Position numbers and translations under genes: made by a program. Positions 17,453 through 24,887 of a stretch of DNA of 64,000 nucleotides are shown here, piece by piece; the stretch's first letter is position 1, and the number at the start of each line of letters is the position of its first letter. Source of the DNA: Arthrobacter sp. SPG23. Its GTDB lineage: Bacteria; Actinomycetota; Actinomycetes; Actinomycetales; Micrococcaceae. The notes below the pieces were generated by a model. It did not search any database, was not told where the DNA came from, and was given only the letters and a program-made list of their open reading frames with translations. The stretch is taken from positions 124,001-188,000 of the forward strand of contig NZ_JYCN01000014.1 in assembly GCF_000876655.1 (NCBI RefSeq). The letters run 5' to 3'.

Positions 17453-17934
17453 ACAATGAAGACAACGCTGCCGGGCTGACGCATCTGCGCCGGGACGGAA
17501 CAGCGCAGATGGTTGATGTTTCCGGCAAAGCCGAGACCACGCGGGAGGCCACGGCCACCGCCACGGTCCGCACCACCGAGGAGGTTCTCGCCCTCCTGGG
17601 CGCGGGGGACCTGCCGAAGGGCGACGCCCTGGCTGTGGCCCGCGTTGCCGGGATCATGGCGGCGAAGAAGACCCCCGAGCTCATCCCGCTGTGCCACCCG
17701 CTGCCCATCTCCAAGGTCACTGTTGACTTCGAACTGGGCCGGGATGCCGTCTCGGTACTGGCAACGGTCAAGACCCGCGGCGTGACCGGCGTCGAAATGG
17801 AAGCGCTCACCGCAGCGTCGGTGGCGGCCCTCAGCGTGTACGACATGATCAAGGCAGTCGACAAGCATGCCGTATTGACCGACATCAGGGTGCTGGCCAA
17901 AAGCGGCGGCAAGAGCGGGGACTGGACAGCATGA
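17440..17934 (+). CDS. moaC: cyclic pyranopterin monophosphate synthase
   Basis: Converts the MoaA product to cyclic pyranopterin monophosphate. Family blocks are present: MVDVSGKxxTxRxA, the GDAL-x-VAR-x-AGI-x-A-AKKT segment, L-I-P-L-C-H-P-L, and [14 protein letters not shown] ending with [12 protein letters not shown] 17440 gives 164 residues and overlaps moeA by 13 bases; GTG 17449 would give 161 residues with a GTGA overlap on the moeA stop. I cannot decide between them. The short charged N-terminus precedes the conserved region either way. Confidence 0.95.
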   Translation: MDAVNNEDNAAGLTHLRRDGTAQMVDVSGKAETTREATATATVRTTEEVLALLGAGDLPKGDALAVARVAGIMAAKKTPELIPLCHPLPISKVTVDFELGRDAVSVLATVKTRGVTGVEMEALTAASVAALSVYDMIKAVDKHAVLTDIRVLAKSGGKSGDWTA

Positions 17935-18455
17935 GCACCTTTGGACAGCAGCCCGAACCACACCGCCATGGAGAGGCCACCGGCCGGAAGGCCGGCGTCG
18001 TGATTGCCTCCAACCGGGCGGCGGCGGGCATCTACCGCGACGAAACCGGGCCGGTGATCACCGATTGGCTGACGGAGCACGGCTTCGAGACGTTCCCGGC
18101 CATGGTGGTGCCCGACGGCGAGCCCGTGGGCGCCGCGCTGCGCGCCCTCCTGACGCAGCAGCCCGCCGTGATCATCACCAGCGGCGGTACCGGGCTGAGC
18201 CCCGATGACCTGACCCCGGAGATGACGGTTCCCCTGCTGGACCGCGTAATTCCGGGGATCATGGAGGGCATCAGGCAGGCGGGACTGGCCAAGACACCCA
18301 TGGCCATGTTGAGCCGCGGACACGCGGGCGTGGCCGGACGCACTTTCATTGTCAATCTTCCCGGATCACCCAAAGGCGTCATGGACGGCCTGAGTGTGCT
18401 GGATCCGGTCATCAGCCACCTTTGCGACCAGTTGGAAGGCAGCCATGAGCACTGA
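17931..18455 (+). CDS. mog: molybdopterin adenylyltransferase (MoaB/Mog family)
   Basis: Adenylylates molybdopterin before metal insertion by MoeA. The 174-residue MogA-like fold has [11 protein letters not shown] near the start, [12 protein letters not shown] at the nucleotide-binding loop, and a NLPGSPKG motif near residue 143. The ATG overlaps the moaC stop (ATGA). The N-terminal 20 residues, rich in Gln, Pro and His, are outside the fold. Confidence 0.93.
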   Translation: MSTFGQQPEPHRHGEATGRKAGVVIASNRAAAGIYRDETGPVITDWLTEHGFETFPAMVVPDGEPVGAALRALLTQQPAVIITSGGTGLSPDDLTPEMTVPLLDRVIPGIMEGIRQAGLAKTPMAMLSRGHAGVAGRTFIVNLPGSPKGVMDGLSVLDPVISHLCDQLEGSHEH

Positions 18456-18912
18456 CAAGGCCACTGAATCCGGATTCGAGATCGTCAACGCGGTGCTGAG
18501 CGCCGAGCCCATCTCCGTGGCCCAGGCATTTGCCGCGGTGGAATCGGACACCGCCGGTGCCGTGGTCAGCTTCAGCGGCGTGGTCAGGAACCACGACGGC
18601 GGCAAGCCGGTTGAGCGGCTCAGCTACAGTGCGCATCCCACCGCCCACCAGGTGATGGCCGACGTCGTTGCGCAACTCGTCGCCGAACATGCCGGCGACG
18701 GCGGCGAAACGGTACGGATCTGGGCCGCGCACCGCGTGGGCATGCTGGAAATCGGAGACCCCGCCCTGGTGTGCGCCGTCTCCGCGTCACACCGCGGCCA
18801 GGCGTTCGAGGTGTGCTCGGAGCTCGTGGACCGTGTCAAGGCCCAGGTGCCCATCTGGAAGGAACAGTTCTTCAGCGACGGGACCGTCGAATGGGTCGGG
18901 GCCGGAGCCTAG
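18445..18912 (+). CDS. moaE: molybdopterin synthase catalytic subunit
   Basis: Large subunit that, with MoaD, adds two sulfurs to make molybdopterin. ATG 18445 gives 155 residues and follows a GGAAGG site. The frame extends upstream inside mog, but that part is not MoaE-like. Motifs: GAVVSFSGVVRNHDGG, Y-S-A-H-P, HRVGMLEIGD, and the catalytic Lys in VPIWKEQFF. It overlaps mog by 11 bases and closes the operon. Confidence 0.95.
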   Translation: MSTDKATESGFEIVNAVLSAEPISVAQAFAAVESDTAGAVVSFSGVVRNHDGGKPVERLSYSAHPTAHQVMADVVAQLVAEHAGDGGETVRIWAAHRVGMLEIGDPALVCAVSASHRGQAFEVCSELVDRVKAQVPIWKEQFFSDGTVEWVGAGA

Positions 18913-19006
18913 GACCATCGTTGCCGGAGCTTGAGGACCGCGGGGCGGCGGTTAACGTCCCGTCCCGGTTCATCGGCGCGGGCGGCCCGACGGTAGGGTT
19001 AAGGCC

Positions 19007-19765
19007 ATGACCGAACAACTTGCCGTCGCCGTCCTGGGCGCGAACGGGCGCATGGGCGCCGAGGCCGTGAAAGCCGTTGAAGCGGCCCCCGACATGAAGC
19101 TTGTAGCGGCCCTCGGACGCGGTGATTCCCTCGACGAGCTGGTCAACGTCGGCGCCCGGATTGTGGTGGACCTGACCGTCCCCGAAAGCACCGAGGCGAA
19201 CGTCCGCTTCGCAGTCGAAAACGGCATGCACGCCGTCGTCGGCACCACCGGCTGGGACGCAGCCAGGCTTGGCGGGCTTGAGGAACTATTGGGCCGCAAC
19301 GCCCGGGTTGGCGTCCTCATTGCCCCCAACTTCGCGCTCGGCTCCGTCCTGGCGTCCGCTTTCGCCGCCAAGGCGGCCAAGTACTTCGAGTCCGTGGAGG
19401 TCATCGAGCTGCACCACCCGGACAAGGTTGACGCGCCCTCCGGCACCGCTGTCCGCACCGCGCAGTTGATAGCCGCTGAACGCGCCGCCGCCGGCGTCGG
19501 TGCCAGTCCGGACGCCACCACCTCCGAACTTGCCGGCGCCCGAGGCTGCGATGTGGACGGTATCCGCGTGCACAGCGTGCGCCTCCGCGGTCTGGTGGCC
19601 CACCAGGAAGTACTGCTCGGCGGACCGGGGGAGCAGCTGACCCTGCGCCACGACTCCTTCGACCGGGCGTCCTTCATGCCGGGGGTGCTGCTGGGAGTGC
19701 GGAACGTCGCCGGCCACCCGGGACTGACCGTGGGCCTGGACGGCTACCTGGACCTCGGAGTCTGA
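19007..19765 (+). CDS. dapB: 4-hydroxy-tetrahydrodipicolinate reductase
   Basis: NAD(P)H-dependent step of lysine/DAP synthesis. The 252-residue protein has the Rossmann start AVLGANGRMG, a G-T-T-G-W segment, APNFALGS, and the substrate-binding ELHHPDKVDAPSGTA. TAGGGT (18994-18999) ends 7 bases before the ATG with no ribosome site, so the transcript is probably leaderless. The TPR-like membrane gene follows after 5 bases. Confidence 0.96.
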   Translation: MTEQLAVAVLGANGRMGAEAVKAVEAAPDMKLVAALGRGDSLDELVNVGARIVVDLTVPESTEANVRFAVENGMHAVVGTTGWDAARLGGLEELLGRNARVGVLIAPNFALGSVLASAFAAKAAKYFESVEVIELHHPDKVDAPSGTAVRTAQLIAAERAAAGVGASPDATTSELAGARGCDVDGIRVHSVRLRGLVAHQEVLLGGPGEQLTLRHDSFDRASFMPGVLLGVRNVAGHPGLTVGLDGYLDLGV

Positions 19766-19770
19766 CGGCC

Positions 19771-20253
19771 ATGGGCAACGTCCTCGCCGGCCTGAAGAAG
19801 AACCGCACCAAGATCTGGGTCGGCGCGGTGACGCTGCTGCTGGTTTTCTACCTGGTGGTGTCCTTCCAGCGGTCCGTCCTGCTCCTCGCCGACCCCAACC
19901 CCGTGGCCAAGGCCATTGGTGCCGCCTACCTGGTCCTGCCGGTCATCGGAGCCTGGGCCCTGGTGCGTGAACTGCTGTTCGGCGCCCGGACGGAACAGAT
20001 GGCCAAGGTCCTCGAGGCCGAAGGCGGGTTGCCGGTTGACAACCTGCAGCGCACACCTGCCGGGCGGATTGTGCGGGAGTCGGCAGATGCCGAGTTTGAG
20101 AAGTACCGGACCGAGGCCGAGGAAGCGCCGGACGACTGGCGCTCATGGTTCCGGCTCAGCTGCGCCTATGACGCCGCGGGGGACCGCAAGCGCGCCAGGG
20201 CCTCCATGCGCGATGCCCTGAAGCTGTTCCGCGAGGGTAACAAGCCCGCCTAG
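19771..20253 (+). CDS. small membrane protein with TPR-like C-terminus
   Basis: A 160-residue protein with two membrane helices (about residues 14-34 and 48-68) and a soluble C-terminal half (about 95-155). That half has a single tetratricopeptide-like pair, with the W-x-S-W-x-x-L-x-x-A-Y-D-A-A-G-D pattern. It sits directly after dapB, as in other Arthrobacter genomes I recall. Function unknown. Its TAG stop overlaps the stop of the convergent acyltransferase gene at a CTAG. Confidence 0.7.
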   Translation: MGNVLAGLKKNRTKIWVGAVTLLLVFYLVVSFQRSVLLLADPNPVAKAIGAAYLVLPVIGAWALVRELLFGARTEQMAKVLEAEGGLPVDNLQRTPAGRIVRESADAEFEKYRTEAEEAPDDWRSWFRLSCAYDAAGDRKRARASMRDALKLFREGNKPA

Positions 20254-21485
20254 CGGATCCCTGCCCGCTGGTACCGGCCCACCTCGCTGGCGGCGTGGGC
20301 CACCCACTCCAGCGGTCCCCGCCAGTTGAGTGCCGCGAAGGACCCTCCGATGAGGACGGCGGTCAGCGCCTGGGCCGCATACACGCCTTCCGGGGTCCAC
20401 CCGGCGGGCAACGGCTGCAGGTACAGTGCGGCCACCAGGCACACGTGCGCCGTGTAGAGGCTGAGGGTCATGGCACCGGCGCCCCGCAGTGGCAGCAGCA
20501 GGTCCAGGCTGAGCCATTCGCCCAGCCTCCCCAGCAGCAGGCAGGCGCCCACCACGGCGGCGGCCACGGCGGAAGTGTGGAGCAGATCCAGTGTTGTGCC
20601 CGAGTGCGGTGCGCTGGTTGCCAGCCACCACCATGAGCCCGATTGCTCCACCCCGGCAAGGTTGACCTGCAGGAGGCTGTCCAGCGGGTAGCGGGGGTCC
20701 GCCAGCCGGGCCTGCAGCGCTTCCTTGCCGCCCCACTCATTCATCGCCAGCCCGCCCAGCCATTTGGCCAGCACGGCCACCACTGCGCCGCCGGCCAGCA
20801 ACGTCACCTGGACAGCCGCCTTCGTCAGTGCCAGCCGGCCGATCACCAGCCCGATCAGCAGGTAGCTTAACCACTGCAGGACGGGATAGTACCCGGTCAG
20901 GAAGATGTCGCCCAGCAGGCGGCCCGGCGTGACGAGGTCTTCCCAGCCGGGGTTGTGGTGCAGCTGCAGCGGCGGTGAAGGCGCCAGGAGCCACGGACGC
21001 AGCAGGTAGGCCAGGACAGGGGAAAGCAACACCCAGCCGGCGGCCCACGCGCAAAGCGGCCTGATGCCGAGGCCGATGAACGGCAGGACGCACAGGAACA
21101 ACACTGAGTAGTGGACCAGGATCACCGCGACGTTGACATCCAGCCCGCCCAGGAAGAGTCCGACGACGGCAATCACCAATGCCCGGAGCGCTATGCCGCG
21201 GCGTGCGCCGCTCAGTTCCCGGCCTTGTGGCGGACGCTGCTTTCCGGTGGACAGGGCAAGCCCGACCCCCGCCAGGACGGCGAACAGTGCGGCCGCCCGC
21301 CCCGAGAATGTCAGGCCGATCCATGTGGGCGTCAGCTGCGCGTCGGCTTCGAACGTGGGAAGCAGGTGGGTGGCCATCATGCCAAGAAGCGCCAGCCCCC
21401 GGGCCGCGTCTATTCCGGTAAGCCTCGTTGTTGTGCTGGTGCCTTTGGCAGTCCGCGAGGGGGAAGCAGTGCCACGGGAGGTCAT
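20250..21485 (-). CDS. polytopic DUF418/DUF1624-type membrane protein
   Basis: A 411-residue integral membrane protein with about 10-11 hydrophobic helices. The first helix begins with GIDAARGLALLGMM, the signature of DUF1624/DUF418 (YeiB-like, heparan-alpha-glucosaminide acetyltransferase superfamily), followed by F-S-G-R-A-A-A-L-F-A. Such proteins are thought to modify cell-surface components by acyl transfer; this is not shown here. A TATGAG -10-like box lies about 14 bases before the ATG. A LexA-type operator at 21525-21540, near the expected -35 position, makes DNA-damage control plausible. Confidence 0.75.
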   Translation of the reverse strand: MTSRGTASPSRTAKGTSTTTRLTGIDAARGLALLGMMATHLLPTFEADAQLTPTWIGLTFSGRAAALFAVLAGVGLALSTGKQRPPQGRELSGARRGIALRALVIAVVGLFLGGLDVNVAVILVHYSVLFLCVLPFIGLGIRPLCAWAAGWVLLSPVLAYLLRPWLLAPSPPLQLHHNPGWEDLVTPGRLLGDIFLTGYYPVLQWLSYLLIGLVIGRLALTKAAVQVTLLAGGAVVAVLAKWLGGLAMNEWGGKEALQARLADPRYPLDSLLQVNLAGVEQSGSWWWLATSAPHSGTTLDLLHTSAVAAAVVGACLLLGRLGEWLSLDLLLPLRGAGAMTLSLYTAHVCLVAALYLQPLPAGWTPEGVYAAQALTAVLIGGSFAALNWRGPLEWVAHAASEVGRYQRAGIR

Positions 21486-21524
21486 GAGCCGATCGTCTCA
21501 TATCCGGCCTGCGGGCTCTTGTAT

Positions 21525-21540
21525 TCGAATATATGTTCGA
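21525..21540. promoter_or_regulatory. LexA operator between divergent genes
   Basis: TCGAAT-ATAT-GTTCGA differs from the actinobacterial SOS box (TCGAAC-N4-GTTCGA) at one base. It lies 40 bases before the minus-strand membrane gene and 2 bases before the -10 box TACCAT (21542-21547) of the plus-strand gene. Confidence 0.75.
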
Positions 21541-21553
21541 ATACCATCGTTGC

Positions 21554-21970
21554 ATGAACAACGCACCAGAACGCGGGGCCCCAGAACGCCGGGCACCAGA
21601 ACGCCGAACCGCGCCGGACCACGGAACTGCTTCGGGCCCGCTCAAGGCGATGAGCCCGGGAGTGGTGGATTATCTCTTTCGGCAGCTGGTGGCCGGAAGC
21701 CCTGCCGAGGATGTCCAGTGGGGGAGCGAGGGCGTGGCCCTGTCCGCCCAGCCGCCCGGCGCCGAGTTGGCACGCAGGCTCTCCGAGTGCGATCTCGACG
21801 CGCTGACGCCCACAGAGCTCTTCCACTACGTCCGGGCCGCCCAGCGGCTGGCCTCCTGGGCCGAGGCACTCCGGGAAGACGCCGTGGGCCGCTATTGCGG
21901 GCCGCCCCGCCAGGAAGCGTCGCCTCAGGAGCATGCGCAGCCGGCGCCGGTCCGTGGCACCGAAAAGTGA
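21554..21970 (+). CDS. small SOS-box protein, DUF222 N-terminus-like
   Basis: A 138-residue soluble protein of unknown function. I chose ATG 21554 because TACCAT ends 6 bases before it (leaderless pattern); an earlier in-frame ATG (21533) lies inside the LexA operator. The first 20 residues are a repeat of A-P-E-R-R. The middle (about residues 75-110) has L-T-P-T-E-L-F-H-Y-V-R-A-A-Q-R-L-A-S-W, similar in pattern to the N-terminal helices of DUF222/13E12 proteins but without an HNH domain. The adjacent operator suggests DNA-damage induction. The DUF222 link is tentative. Confidence 0.6.
   Translation: MNNAPERGAPERRAPERRTAPDHGTASGPLKAMSPGVVDYLFRQLVAGSPAEDVQWGSEGVALSAQPPGAELARRLSECDLDALTPTELFHYVRAAQRLASWAEALREDAVGRYCGPPRQEASPQEHAQPAPVRGTEK
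21563..21607 (+). repeat. three 15-bp tandem repeats encoding APERR
   Basis: Units begin at 21563, 21578 and 21593 with the core CCAGAACGC. They encode the Arg/Pro/Glu-rich N-terminus of the SOS-box protein. Confidence 0.8.
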
Positions 21971-22048
21971 CGCCGGCGCTGTGAATTTGACGATCGTCAC
22001 GCCGCCCCCATTGTCCTAACAAGGCGGGGACAGGGTAACGTTTTTCCT

Positions 22049-22957
22049 ATGGCTGAAACTTCCGCGAATATCCCTGCTTTTGGCACCCTCCTGACCGCCA
22101 TGGTCACGCCGTTCACTGAGGACGGCAAAGTGGACTACCAGCAGGCGGCGGAACTGGCCGTAAAGCTCGTCGACGACGGCTGTGACGGCCTCGTTGTCAC
22201 CGGAACCACGGGAGAAACGTCCACCCTCACCGACGAGGAGAATGTGGGCATGTTCCGGGCCGTGAAGGACGCTGTCGGCGGCCGCGCCGCGATCATCGCC
22301 GGCACCGGAACGAACGACACCGCACACTCCGTGCATCTTTCGAAGCAGGCAGCCGAGGTTGGCGTCGACGGACTGTTGATCGTCACGCCCTACTACAACA
22401 AGCCCAGCCAGGCCGGCGTGCGCGCCCATTTTGAGACCATCGCCTCCTCCACCGACGTTCCCGTGATGCTGTACGACATCCCCGGCCGTTCCTCGATCCA
22501 GATCGCTCCGGAGACCATGATCCGTCTCGCCGAGCACCCGAACATCGTGGCAGTCAAGGACGCCAAGGCCGATTTCGCTGCCGCCACGCGCGTCATGGCC
22601 CACACTGACCTCCTGTTCTACTCCGGTGACGACGGACTGACCCTGCAGTGGATGGCGCTGGGCGCCGTCGGGCTCGTGGGCGTCACCACCCACGTCGCCA
22701 CGCGCCGGTTCCGCGAGCTGATCGACGCCGTCAACGCGAACGATCTCGGCACCGCCCGGAAGATTAACTTTGAACTTGAACCTGTCATCCGGGCCACCAT
22801 GACCCGCGTGCAGGGCGCCGTTGCGGCCAAGCAGATTCTTAAATGGCAGGGAGTCCTGCCCAACTCGGTTGTCCGTTTGCCCCTCGTGGAGCCGGACGAA
22901 GCTGAGATCGCAATCATCCGCGAGGATTTGGCGGAAGCAGGCATGGTCTTTTCCTGA
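22049..22957 (+). CDS. dapA: 4-hydroxy-tetrahydrodipicolinate synthase
   Basis: Condenses pyruvate and aspartate semialdehyde in the lysine/DAP pathway. The 302-residue TIM barrel has TGTTGETSTLTDEE, the Y-Y-N-K-P block with the catalytic Tyr, Y-D-I-P-G-R, and the Schiff-base Lys in V-A-V-K-D-A-K. TAACGT (22036-22041) lies 7 bases before the ATG, so it is probably leaderless. RNase J follows after 42 bases, a pairing common in actinobacteria. Confidence 0.96.
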   Translation: MAETSANIPAFGTLLTAMVTPFTEDGKVDYQQAAELAVKLVDDGCDGLVVTGTTGETSTLTDEENVGMFRAVKDAVGGRAAIIAGTGTNDTAHSVHLSKQAAEVGVDGLLIVTPYYNKPSQAGVRAHFETIASSTDVPVMLYDIPGRSSIQIAPETMIRLAEHPNIVAVKDAKADFAAATRVMAHTDLLFYSGDDGLTLQWMALGAVGLVGVTTHVATRRFRELIDAVNANDLGTARKINFELEPVIRATMTRVQGAVAAKQILKWQGVLPNSVVRLPLVEPDEAEIAIIREDLAEAGMVFS

Positions 22958-22999
22958 TCGGCAAAGACCATTCCTGTTCCGCCCGGAAAGTAGTGCACT

Positions 23000-24691
23000 A
23001 TGACCCAAACCGCCCTTCCCGGCCTTGTTACGCCGCCGAAACTGCTCAAGGACACCCTGCGGATCGTTCCGCTTGGCGGCCTGGGGGAGATCGGCCGCAA
23101 CATGACCGTCTTCGAAATCGACGGCAAGCTGCTCATCGTCGACTGCGGCGTCCTCTTCCCTGAGGAGACCCAGCCCGGCGTCGACCTGATCCTGCCCGAT
23201 TTCTCCTACATCGAGAAGCGCCTCGATGACATCGTCGCCGTCGTCCTCACGCACGGCCACGAAGACCACATCGGCGCCGTTCCGTACCTGCTGCGCCTGC
23301 GGGCCGACATTCCCCTGGTGGGCTCCCAGCTGACGCTGGCCCTCATCGAGGCGAAGCTGCAGGAACACCGGATCAAGCCGATCACGCAGACCGTCACCGA
23401 GGGGCAGGTCCAGAAGTTCGGCCCCTTCGAATGCGAATTCGTGGCCGTCAACCACTCCATCCCTGACGCCCTCGCCGTGTTCCTCCGCACCTCCGGCGGC
23501 ACCGTGCTGCACACCGGCGACTTCAAGATGGACCAGCTGCCGCTGGACGGCCGCATCACCGACCTCCGCCATTTCGCCAAGCTGGGCGAAGAAGGCGTGG
23601 ACCTGTTCATGTCGGACTCCACGAACGCGGACGTGCCGGGCTTCACCACGGCCGAGAAAGAAATCGGCCCCACCCTGGACCGCCTCTTCGGCCAGGCCTC
23701 CAAGCGCCTGATCGTTGCGTCCTTCTCCTCGCACGTGCACCGTGTCCAGCAGGTCCTCGACGCCGCCGCCAACCACAACCGCAAGGTGGCCTTCGTGGGC
23801 CGCTCGATGGTGCGCAACATGGCCATCGCCGAGAAGCTCGGGTACCTCGACGTGCCCCCGGGCATCCTGGTCGACATCAAGAACATCGACAACCTGCCGG
23901 ACAACCGCGTAGTGCTGATGTCCACCGGTTCCCAGGGCGAGCCGATGGCAGCCCTGTCCCGCATGGCCAACGGTGACCACCGCGTCGTCGTCGGCCAGGG
24001 CGACACTGTGATCCTCGCCTCCAGCCTGATCCCGGGCAACGAGAACGCGGTGTTCCGCATCATCAACGGCCTGCTCAAGCTCGGCGCCGACGTCATCCAC
24101 AAGGGCAACGCCAAGGTCCACGTCTCCGGCCACGCCGCGGCCGGGGAACTGCTCTACTGCTACAACATCCTCGAACCGCTGAACGCCATGCCGGTGCACG
24201 GCGAGACGCGGCACCTGATCGCCAACGGCAAGATCGCCCTGGAGTCCGGCGTGCCGGACGAAAGCATCCTGCTGGCCGACAACGGCACCGTGATCGACCT
24301 CCGCGACCACCAGGCCGACGTCGTGGGCCAGGTCGAGGTGGGCTACGTCTACGTTGACGGCTCCAGCGTCGGTGAAGTGACGGAAGCTGACCTGAAGGAC
24401 CGCCAGACCCTCGGCGACGAAGGCTTCATCTCCATCATCACCGTGATCCACCGCGCCACCGGCAAGGTGGTCTCCGGACCGGAAATCCACGCCCGCGGGG
24501 TGGCTGAAGATGATTCCGTTTTCGACGAAATCATTCCCAAGATCAATGCTGCGCTGGAAGAGGCCGTGCTCAACCACACGGACCACACAACGCACCAGCT
24601 CCAGCAGGTTGTCCGCCGCGTTGTCGGCACCTGGGTCAACCGCAAGCTTCGCCGCAAGCCCATGATCATTCCGGTGGTGCTCGAGGCGTAA
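23000..24691 (+). CDS. rnj: ribonuclease J
   Basis: A 563-residue metallo-beta-lactamase/beta-CASP RNase with endo- and 5'-3' exonuclease activity in RNA maturation and decay. The zinc motif HGHEDHIG is near residue 82, and N-H-S-I-P-D, H-T-G-D-F-K and S-D-S-T-N-A follow. The beta-CASP motif has A-S-F-S-S-H-V-H-R-V-Q, and V-H-V-S-G-H-A-A comes later. The C-terminal domain (about 455-560) is the oligomerisation region. A GGAAAG site precedes the ATG, and a large terminator follows. With pnp it gives the window two major RNA decay enzymes. Confidence 0.95.
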   Translation: MTQTALPGLVTPPKLLKDTLRIVPLGGLGEIGRNMTVFEIDGKLLIVDCGVLFPEETQPGVDLILPDFSYIEKRLDDIVAVVLTHGHEDHIGAVPYLLRLRADIPLVGSQLTLALIEAKLQEHRIKPITQTVTEGQVQKFGPFECEFVAVNHSIPDALAVFLRTSGGTVLHTGDFKMDQLPLDGRITDLRHFAKLGEEGVDLFMSDSTNADVPGFTTAEKEIGPTLDRLFGQASKRLIVASFSSHVHRVQQVLDAAANHNRKVAFVGRSMVRNMAIAEKLGYLDVPPGILVDIKNIDNLPDNRVVLMSTGSQGEPMAALSRMANGDHRVVVGQGDTVILASSLIPGNENAVFRIINGLLKLGADVIHKGNAKVHVSGHAAAGELLYCYNILEPLNAMPVHGETRHLIANGKIALESGVPDESILLADNGTVIDLRDHQADVVGQVEVGYVYVDGSSVGEVTEADLKDRQTLGDEGFISIITVIHRATGKVVSGPEIHARGVAEDDSVFDEIIPKINAALEEAVLNHTDHTTHQLQQVVRRVVGTWVNRKLRRKPMIIPVVLEA

Positions 24692-24707
24692 GCCCGGAAT
24701 TGTTAGA

Positions 24708-24766
24708 CGGGGCCCTCCCCGCAGGAAAGCACGCCCTTCGGGCCGCTGCCTGCGGGGAGGGCCCCG
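24708..24766 (+). terminator. large terminator after RNase J
   Basis: An 18-base perfect stem (24708-24725 with 24749-24766) encloses a 23-base loop that has its own small CCC-TTCG-GG hairpin. The sequence after it is CTCGTTAAG. Confidence 0.7.
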
Positions 24767-24839
24767 CTCGTTAAGCCGGCCGAAGCCTCCGGAAACGCCT
24801 TGCTCCCGCCGTTTCATCCGCAACACCCATCCCGGACCG

Positions 24840-24860
24840 CCCCGGAAATCCGGGGTTTTT
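24840..24860 (+). terminator. compact intrinsic terminator upstream of ftsK
   Basis: CCCCGGA, a 2-base loop, TCCGGGG, then TTTTT: a textbook rho-independent terminator only 28 bases before the ftsK start. It would stop read-through from the RNase J side just before the ftsK promoter. Confidence 0.65.
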
Positions 24861-24887
24861 GGCCCGGCTTCCGGTACCGTGGCGGGT

